From the NCBI GenBank assembly GCA_937923125.1, contig CALALK010000007.1, forward strand, positions 1 through 10,694: a stretch of DNA of 10,694 nt, in the 5' to 3' direction. Source of the DNA: an uncultured Carnobacterium sp. Its GTDB lineage: Bacteria; Bacillota; Bacilli; Lactobacillales; Aerococcaceae. The notes under the pieces were generated by a model. It did no database searches. It was not told where the DNA came from and worked only from the letters and a program-made list of their open reading frames with translations. Shown here one piece after another: positions 1 to 7,664 of the stretch. Both the position numbers and the translations under genes were made by a program. How positions within the stretch are numbered: the first letter of the stretch is position 1; each line of letters opens with the position of its first letter.

Positions 1-220
1 TTGTCTTCAAGTTTTCTTGAAGCGTATGTCCCTTCTCCATCCCAATTACTGTCACAGGTTTGCCGTTTAACGTCGCGATTCCACCTACAAGAGCTTTATC
101 ATCGGCGTAGTAACGGTCACCATGTAATTCAATAAAGTCGTCAAATACGGCGTTAATCCATTCTTTTGTCGTTGGGCGTTTCACATCACGCGCCAACGAA
201 ACAATTTTCATTGGTTTCAT
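1..220 (-). CDS. accA: Acetyl-CoA carboxylase carboxyltransferase subunit alpha, 5' part only
   Basis: This is the alpha half of the carboxyltransferase, which with AccD moves CO2 from carboxybiotin on AccB to acetyl-CoA to give malonyl-CoA. Only the first 73 codons are inside the window; the frame stays open to base 1. The visible protein starts [12 protein letters not shown] and contains the family-typical [19 protein letters not shown] (about residues 33-51) and [10 protein letters not shown], which identify AccA. The start ATG overlaps the accD stop as ATGA (bases 220-217), and an AAAGGAG SD (235-229) lies 8 bases upstream inside accD. This arrangement suits coupled synthesis of two subunits that assemble in equal numbers. 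A second in-frame ATG at codon 4 is less well placed. It is the last visible gene of the operon; whether more follow cannot be seen. Confidence 0.95.
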   Translation of the reverse strand, partial: MKPMKIVSLARDVKRPTTKEWINAVFDDFIELHGDRYYADDKALVGGIATLNGKPVTVIGMEKGHTLQENLKT

Positions 221-1077
221 GCATTCGACTCCTTTCTATGAAGGACAAGTAGACGATGAATCATCTTCTTCATTTCTTTACGGTGAACTACCGCATCGAT
301 AAATCCTTGCTCAAGAACCGTTTCAGCTTGTTGGAAATCATCTGGAAGTTTTTGGTTCATGGTTTGTTCCACCACACGTTTTCCAGCAAATCCAACGATA
401 GCTTTTGGTTCTGCTAAAATAATGTCGCCTTGCATTGCAAAGCTTGCTGTGACGCCTCCTGTTGTTGGATCCGTCAATACTGTTAAATAGAATAATCCAG
501 CTTGATGGTGTTCTTCCACAGCTCCTGAGATTTTCGCCATTTGCATAAGAGAGAAAATTCCTTCTTGCATTCTGGCGCCACCTGAAGCGGTAAAAATCAC
601 AACTGGTAATTGGCGTTTGATTCCTTCTTGGAAAGCCTTCGTGATTTTCTCACCAACGACTTGTCCCATTGACCCCATCATAAAGAATGAGTTCATAACA
701 CAACAAATAAAGGATTCTTCCCCAATCGTTGCCACACCGACTGTTACAGCTTCATTTTCTTTGGCTACTTTTGAGGCTTTCTCCAATTTCGCTTCGTACC
801 CCGGAAAGGCTACATCTACTTTTGGCTTTTCATCCTCAAAGAGTTCCTGGAATGTATCTACTGTAATGGCTAATCGTTCAGCCGCATTAATTCTAAAATG
901 AGCATCACAGTGCGGACAAACTTTTAAGGATCCTAAGTCTTCTTTGTAAACAATGTTGTCACAAGAAGGACATTTCACCCATTTCCCATCCGGAACTGTA
1001 GGTAACTCAGACTGTTCAGATAAGTCTACTTTGGTAGGATTGATGGTGATATACGACCGTTTTCTAAACAGACCCAT
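217..1077 (-). CDS. accD: Acetyl-CoA carboxylase carboxyltransferase subunit beta
   Basis: AccD is the zinc-containing beta subunit of the cytoplasmic carboxyltransferase that makes malonyl-CoA. The 286-residue protein is close to the usual family length and looks complete. A four-cysteine zinc ribbon is visible (C36, C39, C54, C57; CPSC and CPHC). The crotonase-fold carboxyltransferase domain follows, with SGGARMQEG at about 165-173, [12 protein letters not shown] at about 203-214 and AGKRVVEQT at 231-239. The ATG at 1077 is preceded by AAAGGAG with 7 bases between, inside the 25-base gap after accC. The 3' end overlaps accA by 4 bases. Nothing is missing or unusual. The only small point is that 14 residues, not the 15 of E. 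coli AccD, separate the two cysteine pairs. Confidence 0.98.
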   Translation of the reverse strand: MGLFRKRSYITINPTKVDLSEQSELPTVPDGKWVKCPSCDNIVYKEDLGSLKVCPHCDAHFRINAAERLAITVDTFQELFEDEKPKVDVAFPGYEAKLEKASKVAKENEAVTVGVATIGEESFICCVMNSFFMMGSMGQVVGEKITKAFQEGIKRQLPVVIFTASGGARMQEGIFSLMQMAKISGAVEEHHQAGLFYLTVLTDPTTGGVTASFAMQGDIILAEPKAIVGFAGKRVVEQTMNQKLPDDFQQAETVLEQGFIDAVVHRKEMKKMIHRLLVLHRKESNA

Positions 1078-1102
1078 CTAATCACTCCTTTACTAAATCA
1101 TT

Positions 1103-2473
1103 CTATTTCTCTTTTGGTTGATTCCAGTGTTTCAAAAATTCAGTTTCAACATACGCAGTTGTATAATCTCCGCGTTTGAAGGCTTTTGAATCTAATAAAT
1201 CTTCTACGAATTCTTGGTTTGTATCCACGCCTTCTACTACAAGTTCAAAGAGCATGCGTTTCATGCGAAGAATGGCTTCCTCACGAGTCTTACCGTGTGC
1301 AATCAACTTCGTTAACATTGAATCGTAGAATGGTGGAATTTGATATCCTGTATACAGCGCTGATTCAATACGAACGCCCATACCACCAACAGGTTGGTGT
1401 AAGAACGTTACTTTCCCTGGAGAAGGACGGAATCCTTCAAATGGATTTTCCGCGTTTAAACGACATTCAATCGCATGTCCTTGGAACGTAATATCCTCTT
1501 GGGTAAATGGTAATTCTTCTCCTGCAGCAATTTTAATTTGTTGTTGCACAAGATCCACATTCGTAATCATTTCTGTAATCGGATGTTCTACTTGAATACG
1601 TGTGTTCATTTCCATGAAATAGAAATGTTTTTCTTCATCCACAAGAAACTCAATCGTTCCTGCGTTTTGATAGCCAACTGCTTTAGCAGCACGAACAGCT
1701 GCTTCCCCCATTTCTCTTCTGAGTTGAGAAGAAAGAGATGGACTTGGCGCTTCTTCGATAATCTTTTGATTTTTACGTTGAAGTGAACAGTCACGCTCTC
1801 CTAGGTGAACCACATTTCCGTGTTGGTCGGCTAAAATTTGAATTTCAATATGTTTTGCTGGATAGATAATCCGTTCCATGTACACGTCGGCATTTCCGAA
1901 GGCTTGTAAGGCTTCTTGGCGCGCTGTCACAAATTGATGTTCAAATTCTTCAACTGTTTCAACACGACGAATTCCTTTACCGCCACCACCAGCAACTGCC
2001 TTAATTAGAAGCGGGAACCCAATACGCTGTGCGAGTTCAATTCCTTCTTCAACAGTTGCGACAACATCATCACTACCAGGAATCACCGGTACGTTTGCTG
2101 CAATCATTTGCTTACGGGCTTCTGCTTTATCCCCCATTTGAGAGATGACTTCGCTTGAAGGCCCAATGAAAGTGATATTGCATTCCGCACACATTTTGGC
2201 AAATTTGGCATTCTCCGATAAGAATCCAAATCCTGGGTGAATCGCTTGTGCACCTGTTATAACGGCTGCGCTCAAAATATTTTCAACTTTTAAGTAAGAA
2301 TCTTTTGAAGCAGCAGGTCCGATACAAACGGCATGGTCGGCTAATTGTACATGAAGAGCATCTTTATCCGCTTGGGAATAGATTGCCACCGATTCAATTC
2401 CTAACTCGCGACAAGCACGAATAATGCGGCAAGCAATCTCTCCACGGTTTGCGATTAGTACTCTATTAAACAT
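1103..2473 (-). CDS. accC: Biotin carboxylase subunit of acetyl-CoA carboxylase
   Basis: AccC uses ATP and bicarbonate to carboxylate the biotin carried on AccB. From the chosen ATG the protein has 456 residues, normal for the family, and starts MFNRVLIANRGEIACRI as AccC proteins do. The ATP-grasp signatures are present: the glycine loop GGGGKG at 162-167, ERDCSLQRKNQK at 226-237, and EMNTRIQVEHP with E288, R292 and E296, the same numbers as the metal-binding and catalytic residues of the E. coli enzyme. An in-frame TTG at 2488 would add five residues but has no SD and overlaps fabZ, so I prefer ATG at 2473. That ATG follows the fabZ stop by 4 bases and also lacks a clear SD. Translation may therefore depend on ribosomes finishing fabZ. 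The stop is TAG. Confidence 0.97.
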   Translation of the reverse strand: MFNRVLIANRGEIACRIIRACRELGIESVAIYSQADKDALHVQLADHAVCIGPAASKDSYLKVENILSAAVITGAQAIHPGFGFLSENAKFAKMCAECNITFIGPSSEVISQMGDKAEARKQMIAANVPVIPGSDDVVATVEEGIELAQRIGFPLLIKAVAGGGGKGIRRVETVEEFEHQFVTARQEALQAFGNADVYMERIIYPAKHIEIQILADQHGNVVHLGERDCSLQRKNQKIIEEAPSPSLSSQLRREMGEAAVRAAKAVGYQNAGTIEFLVDEEKHFYFMEMNTRIQVEHPITEMITNVDLVQQQIKIAAGEELPFTQEDITFQGHAIECRLNAENPFEGFRPSPGKVTFLHQPVGGMGVRIESALYTGYQIPPFYDSMLTKLIAHGKTREEAILRMKRMLFELVVEGVDTNQEFVEDLLDSKAFKRGDYTTAYVETEFLKHWNQPKEK

Positions 2474-2477
2474 AGGC

Positions 2478-2909
2478 TTAACGTCCAATAATAAAGGTTA
2501 ATTCAGCTTCTGCGACTTTCTTACCATCGACATAAGCAACGCCTTTACCGATTCCTGCATATTCTTTTAATTTCACGATATCCACTTGAAGTGTTAACAC
2601 ATCTCCTGGAGTTACTTTTTGACGGAATTTAACATTGTTTAATCCACCTAAGTAAGCTGTTTTTCCTTTGAAAGAATCTAATTTCAATAATGGAATTGAA
2701 CCCGCTTGTGCTAATGCTTCAACGATTAACACACCAGGCATTACAGGTTCACCAGGGAAATGTCCTTGGAAGAAGCTTTCGTTAAATGTCACGTTTTTAC
2801 GTGCCACAACGTGCTCACCTGGTACTAATTCATCTACACGGTCAATAAATAAAATTGGGTAACGGTTAGGAATTAACTCAGCTACGTCAGTTACAGTCAT
2901 AATGTTCAT
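2478..2909 (-). CDS. fabZ: 3-hydroxyacyl-ACP dehydratase FabZ
   Basis: FabZ removes water from 3-hydroxyacyl-ACP to give trans-2-enoyl-ACP in each elongation round. The 143-residue protein has the hot-dog fold signatures LIPNRYPILFIDRV (about 12-25) and QGHFPGEPVMPGVLIVEALAQ (48-68, interrupted by no gap), with catalytic H50 and E64. The start at 2909 has AGGAGG 8 bases upstream; a second ATG at codon 4 is possible but worse placed. It lies 24 bases after accB and 4 bases before accC. Enterococci carry a second FabZ-like protein, FabN, that also isomerises the double bond for unsaturated acids. Position among the acc genes favours the ordinary FabZ, but sequence alone, read by eye, cannot separate the two. 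Confidence 0.95.
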   Translation of the reverse strand: MNIMTVTDVAELIPNRYPILFIDRVDELVPGEHVVARKNVTFNESFFQGHFPGEPVMPGVLIVEALAQAGSIPLLKLDSFKGKTAYLGGLNNVKFRQKVTPGDVLTLQVDIVKLKEYAGIGKGVAYVDGKKVAEAELTFIIGR

Positions 2910-2933
2910 CTTAATTTCCTCCTAAAATTGGGT

Positions 2934-3401
2934 TTAGCGAATCGCAAATAGTTTTTGTCCGAAATCAACCATTTGGCCGTTTTCAACAAGGACTTCCACA
3001 ACTTCACCATTGAAGTCGCTCTTAATTTCGTTCATGATTTTCATTGCTTCGATAATACATACAGTGTCGTTTGAAGTGATTTGTTTACCCACTTGTACAA
3101 ATGGATCTGCATCTGGTGAAGATTGTAAGTAAACCACCCCAACGATTGGGCTTGTAATGTATTTTGCATCTGTTGCTACTTGTGGAGCTTCTTGAGCTTC
3201 AGCAGAAGGAGCGGCACTCACTGGTGCAGCTTCTACTGGAGTCGCCACGTTTGCGACTGGTGCAACGGCATTAGAAACGACTTGAGGATATTCCTCACGT
3301 TTACTAAATTGCACTTCGAACTCTTCGTTTGATAAATGAAACTCAGTCATGTTTGAATCATTGAACAAAGTCATTAGTTCTTTAATTTCTTCAACATTCA
3401 T
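2934..3401 (-). CDS. accB: Biotin carboxyl carrier protein of acetyl-CoA carboxylase
   Basis: AccB carries biotin between the biotin carboxylase AccC and the carboxyltransferase AccAD. The 155-residue protein shows the three expected parts. An acidic helical N-terminus comes first (MNVEEIKELMTLFNDSNMTE). A flexible linker rich in Ala, Pro and Val follows at about 45-77. The C-terminal biotinyl domain at about 79-155 contains EAMKIMNEI, in which K121 is the expected site of biotin attachment. The ATG at 3401 lies 3 bases after the fabF stop. Its SD (AAGGA, 3413-3409) is inside the last codons of fabF, so translation is probably coupled. The biotin ligase that would modify it is not in the window. 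Confidence 0.97.
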   Translation of the reverse strand: MNVEEIKELMTLFNDSNMTEFHLSNEEFEVQFSKREEYPQVVSNAVAPVANVATPVEAAPVSAAPSAEAQEAPQVATDAKYITSPIVGVVYLQSSPDADPFVQVGKQITSNDTVCIIEAMKIMNEIKSDFNGEVVEVLVENGQMVDFGQKLFAIR

Positions 3402-3404
3402 GTA

Positions 3405-4640
3405 TTAATCCTTCCATTTCTTCACGCAGATTACGGCATTATGTCCACCGAAACCTAACGAATTACTAATTGCTACGTCTACTTTTGTAGAAACTCCAAC
3501 GTTTGGAGTTACGTTTAAGTCACACGCTTCGTCTTGTTCTGTTAAATTAATCGTTGGTGGTACGAAGTCTTCTTCAACTGCTTTAACGCAGGCGATTGCT
3601 TCGATAGCACCAGCAGCTCCTAATAAGTGTCCTGTCATTGATTTTGTACTTGAAACATGAACCTTATCGGCAGCTTCTTTTAACGCATAACGAATTGAAG
3701 TTGTTTCAGCTGAATCGTTTGCTGGAGTACCAGTACCGTGAGCATTCACGTAGTCTACTTCACTTGGAGCCACTCCTGCTTCTTCGATAGCTTGTAAGAT
3801 AGCTTTACCAGCACCACTTCCATCAGGATTTGGAGCTGTCATATGGTAAGCATCTCCTGTAGCACCATATCCAACGACTTCTGCATAAATTTTAGCGCCA
3901 CGTTTTTGTGCGTGTTCTAGGCTTTCAAGAACAAGAACCCCTGCTCCTTCACCCATTACGAATCCGCCACGTTTTTTATCAAATGGTAATGAAGCTGCAT
4001 CTGGATTGTCACTGCTTGAAAGGGCCGTTAAAGCTGCGAATCCTGCAATTCCGATTTCACAGATAGAACCTTCAGCACCACCAGCTAAAATGACATCTGA
4101 GTAACCATGTTTAATGTTACGGAATGCTTCCCCGATGGCATGTGTTCCTGTTGCACAGGCTGTCACTAATGATGTACATACACCACGAGCTCCGATTTTC
4201 ATTGAAATGTTTCCTGCAACCATGTTTCCGATTGCCATTGGAACGAATAATGGTGCTACACGTGTTGGGCCTTTATCATGCATTTTGATGATTTGGCTTT
4301 CCATCACTGTTAACCCACCGATTCCAGAACCAACCATAACGCCAAAGCGGTCGTAGTCTGTGTTTTCTGGAGTAATGCCGCTATCTTCAACGGCTTGGAT
4401 TGCTGCAGCTAGTCCGTATTGACAGAATAAATCCATACGTTTTGCTTCTTTACGATCCATGTATTTTGTAGCATCGAAGTCTTTTACTTCAGCCGCCACA
4501 TGAACATCTAAGTCTTTTTTATCAAATTTTGTAATTGGAGCAATTCCGTTCTTACCTTCTTTGAGGCCTTCCCAGAAGCTAGTTACATCATTTCCTAAAG
4601 GAGTGATTGCTCCCATTCCTGTAATTACTACTCGATTCAT
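3405..4640 (-). CDS. fabF: 3-oxoacyl-ACP synthase II (elongating condensing enzyme)
   Basis: FabF condenses malonyl-ACP with a growing acyl-ACP chain, releasing CO2. The 411-residue thiolase-fold protein is full length and starts MNRVVITGMGAITPLGNDV. The Cys-His-His triad is visible as C162 in VTACATGTHAIGEA, H301 in NAHGTGTPANDS and H338 in KSMTGHLLGAAGAIEA, with the conserved lysine K333. A glycine-rich SLGFGGHNA lies near the C-terminus (394-402). The SD AAAGGAGG (4654-4647) is 6 bases before the ATG, among the best in the operon, and fabG ends 20 bases upstream. The extended lid region and the length fit FabF better than FabB. In lineages with FabN/FabO, a second condensing enzyme outside this cluster would serve unsaturated acid synthesis. 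Confidence 0.98.
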   Translation of the reverse strand: MNRVVITGMGAITPLGNDVTSFWEGLKEGKNGIAPITKFDKKDLDVHVAAEVKDFDATKYMDRKEAKRMDLFCQYGLAAAIQAVEDSGITPENTDYDRFGVMVGSGIGGLTVMESQIIKMHDKGPTRVAPLFVPMAIGNMVAGNISMKIGARGVCTSLVTACATGTHAIGEAFRNIKHGYSDVILAGGAEGSICEIGIAGFAALTALSSSDNPDAASLPFDKKRGGFVMGEGAGVLVLESLEHAQKRGAKIYAEVVGYGATGDAYHMTAPNPDGSGAGKAILQAIEEAGVAPSEVDYVNAHGTGTPANDSAETTSIRYALKEAADKVHVSSTKSMTGHLLGAAGAIEAIACVKAVEEDFVPPTINLTEQDEACDLNVTPNVGVSTKVDVAISNSLGFGGHNAVICVKKWKD

Positions 4641-4660
4641 TGTTTTCCTCCTTTAAGAGA

Positions 4661-5392
4661 TTACATGTATAATCCGCCGTTAACGTTTAACACTTGTCCT
4701 GTAACGTATTTAGCTTCTGCTAAGAACACACAGGCTTCTGCAATGTCTTCTACTGTACCGAAACGACGTACTGGGATTTGTTTTTCCCATTCATTACGAA
4801 TCTTTTCAGGTAATGCTTGTGTCATATCTGTATCGATGTATCCAGGAGCAACAGCATTCACTGTAATACCGCGAGAACCGATTTCTTTAGCAACCGATTT
4901 TGTTAAACCAATGATGCCGGCTTTACTTGCAGCGTAGTTTGCTTGACCTGCGTTTCCTGTAACCCCAACGATACTTGTAATGTTAATAATGCTTCCTGAT
5001 TTTTGTTTTACGAAAACTGGAGTCGCAAAACGAATCATATTGAAGTATCCTTTTAAGTTAATATTCATTACATCGTCAAAATCAGATTCACTCATACGCA
5101 TTAATAAACCATCACGCGTAATTCCAGCGTTATTGACTAACACATCGATGCGTCCAAAACGCTCTTTTACTTCGTTAATAAAGTTTTCAGCTACGTCGAA
5201 TTTCGAAACGTCTCCAACAAATGTCATTACTTCACCAGGATAAGCATCAAATTGTGCCAGTGTTTCTGCATCAATTTCACGAGTACCGTTTAAGACAACG
5301 TTAGCGCCAAGTTTAGCGAATTCTAACGCGATTCCTAGTCCGATACCACGACGGCTACCTGTTACAACAACTGTTTTATCTTTAAATTTCAT
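4661..5392 (-). CDS. fabG: 3-oxoacyl-ACP reductase
   Basis: FabG reduces 3-oxoacyl-ACP to 3-hydroxyacyl-ACP with NADPH. The 243-residue short-chain dehydrogenase has the cofactor motif TGSRRGIG at 11-18, NNAG at 87-90, and the active-site set S140 (in ITSIVG), Y153 and K157 (YAASK), with N112 completing the usual tetrad. VAPGYIDTDM at 181-190 and the C-terminal NVNGGLYM also match FabG. The basic pair R14-R15 in the first glycine loop fits NADPH preference. The ATG at 5392 is 4 bases after the fabD stop, and the SD AAAGGA (5405-5400) lies over the last fabD codons, so the two are probably translationally coupled. No anomaly is seen. Confidence 0.98.
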   Translation of the reverse strand: MKFKDKTVVVTGSRRGIGLGIALEFAKLGANVVLNGTREIDAETLAQFDAYPGEVMTFVGDVSKFDVAENFINEVKERFGRIDVLVNNAGITRDGLLMRMSESDFDDVMNINLKGYFNMIRFATPVFVKQKSGSIINITSIVGVTGNAGQANYAASKAGIIGLTKSVAKEIGSRGITVNAVAPGYIDTDMTQALPEKIRNEWEKQIPVRRFGTVEDIAEACVFLAEAKYVTGQVLNVNGGLYM

Positions 5393-5396
5393 TTCG

Positions 5397-6350
5397 TTAT
5401 CCTTTCAGTTCCTTTACTTTTTCAATGGTTTCTGTCACTGCTTTAAGGCTATCTGTGTGGAATAATTGAACAGAAGCACCTTTTGCTTTGGCAATTTGTT
5501 TCACCATTTGCGTCAATGTTTTTCCAGGACCTACTTCAATAAAGACATCTACGCCCTCTTGAAGCATCCACTCTACATTTTGTTTCCATTTCACGGCATT
5601 TGTAATTTGATCACAGAGAACGTCTTTTGAAGGAATCCCTTCATGCGGTGTACCAAGCGTATTGCTTAATACAGGGCATGTACTTTCGTGTAACTCGGCT
5701 ACCTCCATCACAGGAGCAAAACGAACTTTTGCTTCTTCCATTAATGGTGTATGGAAAGGTCCAGATACCACAAGTGGTACGGCTCTTTTTGCGCCAGCTT
5801 CTAAGCATTTTTCACTTGCGATATCTACTGCAGAAGCGTGTCCACCAATCACTAATTGTCCTGGTGTGTTGTAGTTTGAAGGAACTACAAGAGCTTCTTG
5901 AGTAGACACTTCACGGCAAATGGTTTCGATAACATTGTCTTCTAGACCTAGAACGGCTACCATTTTCCCTTCGCCTTCTACAACTGCTTCTTGCATATAT
6001 TGACCACGTTTTGCAACTAGGTTTAATGCTTCCTTAAATTCAAGGACTCCTGCTTCTACTAAAGCTGAGTATTCACCAAGAGATAATCCTGCAGTCACAT
6101 CCGGTGTGATTCCTTCTTGTTCTAAGACGCTTGCGATTGCATGTGAAACCGTTAATAACAACGGTTGCGTATATTCTGTTTGATTGATTCGTGCGGCAGG
6201 TTCTTCTGAAAGAATGTCCGTCACACGATAGGACAGAACGCTACTCGCTTCTTCAAAGACAGCTTTTGCCACTTCGAAGTTGTCAGCTATTTCTAAGCCC
6301 ATTTGTGCTTTTTGACTCCCCTGACCTGGAAATAAAAATGCGATTTTCAT
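5397..6350 (-). CDS. fabD: Malonyl-CoA:ACP transacylase
   Basis: FabD transfers malonyl from CoA to AcpP, supplying the extender unit. The 317-residue protein starts MKIAFLFPGQGSQKAQMG. It has the nucleophile S90 in GLSLGEYSALV, R115 in LVAKRGQYMQ, H200 in VSGPFHTPLM and Q248 in CDQITNAVKW, all the positions expected of the transacylase active site. GPGKTLTQMVKQI near residue 274 is also family-typical. The SD AGGAGG (6362-6357) is 6 bases before the ATG. Unlike its neighbours, this gene is separated from the preceding one (fabK) by 80 bases that contain a terminator-like hairpin, so its transcript level may be lower than that of fabT-fabK. Confidence 0.98.
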   Translation of the reverse strand: MKIAFLFPGQGSQKAQMGLEIADNFEVAKAVFEEASSVLSYRVTDILSEEPAARINQTEYTQPLLLTVSHAIASVLEQEGITPDVTAGLSLGEYSALVEAGVLEFKEALNLVAKRGQYMQEAVVEGEGKMVAVLGLEDNVIETICREVSTQEALVVPSNYNTPGQLVIGGHASAVDIASEKCLEAGAKRAVPLVVSGPFHTPLMEEAKVRFAPVMEVAELHESTCPVLSNTLGTPHEGIPSKDVLCDQITNAVKWKQNVEWMLQEGVDVFIEVGPGKTLTQMVKQIAKAKGASVQLFHTDSLKAVTETIEKVKELKG

Positions 6351-6372
6351 GAGTTTCCTCCTATTGCGCTGT

Positions 6373-6416
6373 AAAAAAAATGGTGGAAGTATGCTAAATA
6401 AGCATATTTCACCATT
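6373..6416 (-). terminator. Probable intrinsic terminator or attenuator inside the operon, between fabK and fabD
   Basis: Read in the direction of transcription, the 80-base gap after fabK forms a hairpin. Arm 6416-6401 pairs with arm 6395-6379 around a 5-base loop (6400-6396), giving about 15 Watson-Crick pairs with one A-C mismatch and one bulged C. The stem base is AATGGTG against CACCATT. Eight T residues follow directly (6380-6373, the first two of them in the stem), as in Rho-independent terminators. The outer stem has four G-C pairs and the inner stem two, so termination may be partial. On the plus strand the tail is less T-rich, so the signal points along the operon. It could also act as an RNA-processing or stabilising hairpin for the fabK 3' end. 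Confidence 0.65.
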
Positions 6417-6430
6417 CCTTTTTCATTTAA

Positions 6431-7384
6431 TTAAAAACGTGCAAGTTGTTTTTGGATGACTTCATGGGATTCTGCCATCAATTCTTGGATAATTTCAGAA
6501 CAGCTTTGTTCTTTTGAAATTAAACCAGCAATTTGACCAGCCATCATTGATCCCATTTGAGTATCCCCTTCAACTACGATTCTACGTAGAGCTCCACGTC
6601 CAATATCTTCTAAGCGTTCAAAGTCTGGATTTTCTTTACTAGTTTCCTCTTTTTCAGCTTGCAGATAAATTTTTGTTAATTTATTACGTAACACACGTAC
6701 AGGGTGTCCTGTAATTTGTCCTGTAATAACAGTATCGATATCTTTAGCTTTTAATACAGAAGCTTTGAAGTTATCGTGCGCAGTACATTCAGTCGCAACA
6801 AGGAAACGAGTTCCAAGTTGAACTGCATCAGCACCAAGCATTAAAGCCGCTGCCATTCCGCGTCCGTCACCAATTCCTCCAGCACCGATTACTGGAATAT
6901 TCACCGCATCGACTACTTGTGGTAAAAGAGCCATGGTCGTAGACTTACCGATATGTCCGCCTGCTTCCATTCCTTCTACAACAACAGCGTCCGCGCCTTC
7001 TTTTTCCATTCTTTTTGCTAGAGCAACTGAAGCTACAACTGGAATTACAGTAATTCCTGCTTCTTTAAATTTCGCCATGTATTTGCCAGGGTTACCAGCA
7101 CCGGTACAAACCACTTTCACGCCAGCCTGACAAACGACATCCACAACTTCATCAACAAATGGACTTAATAGCATAATATTTACACCATATGGTTTGTCTG
7201 TTAAACGTTCCATCTCTTCGATGAATCCCTTAACGACATCGCCAGGAGCGTGTCCACATGCAACGATTCCTAAACCACCGGCATTGGACACTGCACTTGC
7301 AAGCGCAGGATTTGCAACCCATGCCATCCCTCCTTGGATAATCGGATATTCAATTCCAATCATGTCGCAGATTCTTGATTTCAT
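6431..7384 (-). CDS. fabK: FMN-dependent enoyl-ACP reductase II
   Basis: FabK reduces trans-2-enoyl-ACP with NAD(P)H and FMN, the last step of each elongation round, and replaces the FabI enzyme that triclosan inhibits. The 317-residue TIM-barrel protein starts MKSRICDMIGIEYPIIQGG. It shows the FMN and active-site motifs QGGMAWVA (17-24), GVNIMLLSPF (67-76), EGMEAGGHIGK with H144 (137-147), and GAGGIGDGRG with GADAVQLGTRF (167-194). H144 is at the same position as the catalytic histidine of pneumococcal FabK. The nitronate monooxygenase family is related and often confused with it, but the operon context and close motif match support FabK. The C-terminus is a little shorter than in streptococci. 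The SD AAGGGA (7399-7394) is 9 bases before the ATG, within the 22-base gap after acpP. Confidence 0.97.
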   Translation of the reverse strand: MKSRICDMIGIEYPIIQGGMAWVANPALASAVSNAGGLGIVACGHAPGDVVKGFIEEMERLTDKPYGVNIMLLSPFVDEVVDVVCQAGVKVVCTGAGNPGKYMAKFKEAGITVIPVVASVALAKRMEKEGADAVVVEGMEAGGHIGKSTTMALLPQVVDAVNIPVIGAGGIGDGRGMAAALMLGADAVQLGTRFLVATECTAHDNFKASVLKAKDIDTVITGQITGHPVRVLRNKLTKIYLQAEKEETSKENPDFERLEDIGRGALRRIVVEGDTQMGSMMAGQIAGLISKEQSCSEIIQELMAESHEVIQKQLARF

Positions 7385-7406
7385 GTGTTACCATCCCTTT
7401 TTAAAA

Positions 7407-7637
7407 TTATTTGTCAGCTAATTGAGCATCAACGTAGTTTACTAAGTCTTGAACTGTTTCTAGTCCTTCTTCAGTATCGATTTTCACATCGAATTCATCT
7501 TCGATATCGTTGATGATTTGGAATAAATCTAAGCTGTCTGCGTCTAATTCATCTTTAAGACGAGTTGTTAATTGTACTTCTTCTTCCTCTTTACCTAATT
7601 GATCTACGATAATTGCTTGAATTTTTTCAAATGTCAT
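7407..7637 (-). CDS. acpP: Acyl carrier protein
   Basis: AcpP carries all pathway intermediates on a phosphopantetheine arm. The 76-residue acidic protein has the attachment site S35 in DADSLDLFQ and the helix II and III sequence [11 protein letters not shown] that contacts the FAS II enzymes. The chosen start is ATG at 7637. An in-frame TTG at 7652 would add five residues (MEENT), but those codons are themselves the ribosome binding site, so the longer form is very unlikely. The gene sits 27 bases after fabH and 22 before fabK. Acylated ACP is also the expected corepressor partner of FabT, so this gene feeds back on the operon it belongs to. The phosphopantetheinyl transferase is not in the window. 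Confidence 0.98.
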   Translation of the reverse strand: MTFEKIQAIIVDQLGKEEEEVQLTTRLKDELDADSLDLFQIINDIEDEFDVKIDTEEGLETVQDLVNYVDAQLADK

Positions 7638-7645
7638 TGTGTTTT

Positions 7646-7650
7646 CCTCC
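7646..7650 (-). promoter_or_regulatory. Ribosome binding site that decides the acpP start
   Basis: GGAGG stands 8 bases before the ATG at 7637. The alternative upstream TTG at 7652 directly abuts this motif and has no SD of its own, which rules in favour of the 76-residue protein. Confidence 0.9.
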
Positions 7651-7664
7651 AATATTTTTATAAA

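Noticed and set aside
1606..1794. 62-codon minus-strand frame inside accC
   Set aside because: It lies out of frame within the conserved ATP-grasp region of accC, with no supporting SD or family match.
2474..2488. Longer accC with a TTG start overlapping fabZ
   Set aside because: It has no SD, and AccC proteins start at the MF-X-RVLIANRGEIA position, which matches the ATG at 2473.
6431..7384. Nitronate monooxygenase instead of FabK
   Set aside because: The families share a fold, but the position inside a fab operon and the close match of the H144 region (EGMEAGGHIGK) to pneumococcal FabK favour the enoyl reductase.
7638..7652. Longer acpP with a TTG start, five extra residues
   Set aside because: The extra codons consist of the GGAGG ribosome binding site and its spacer for the ATG at 7637.
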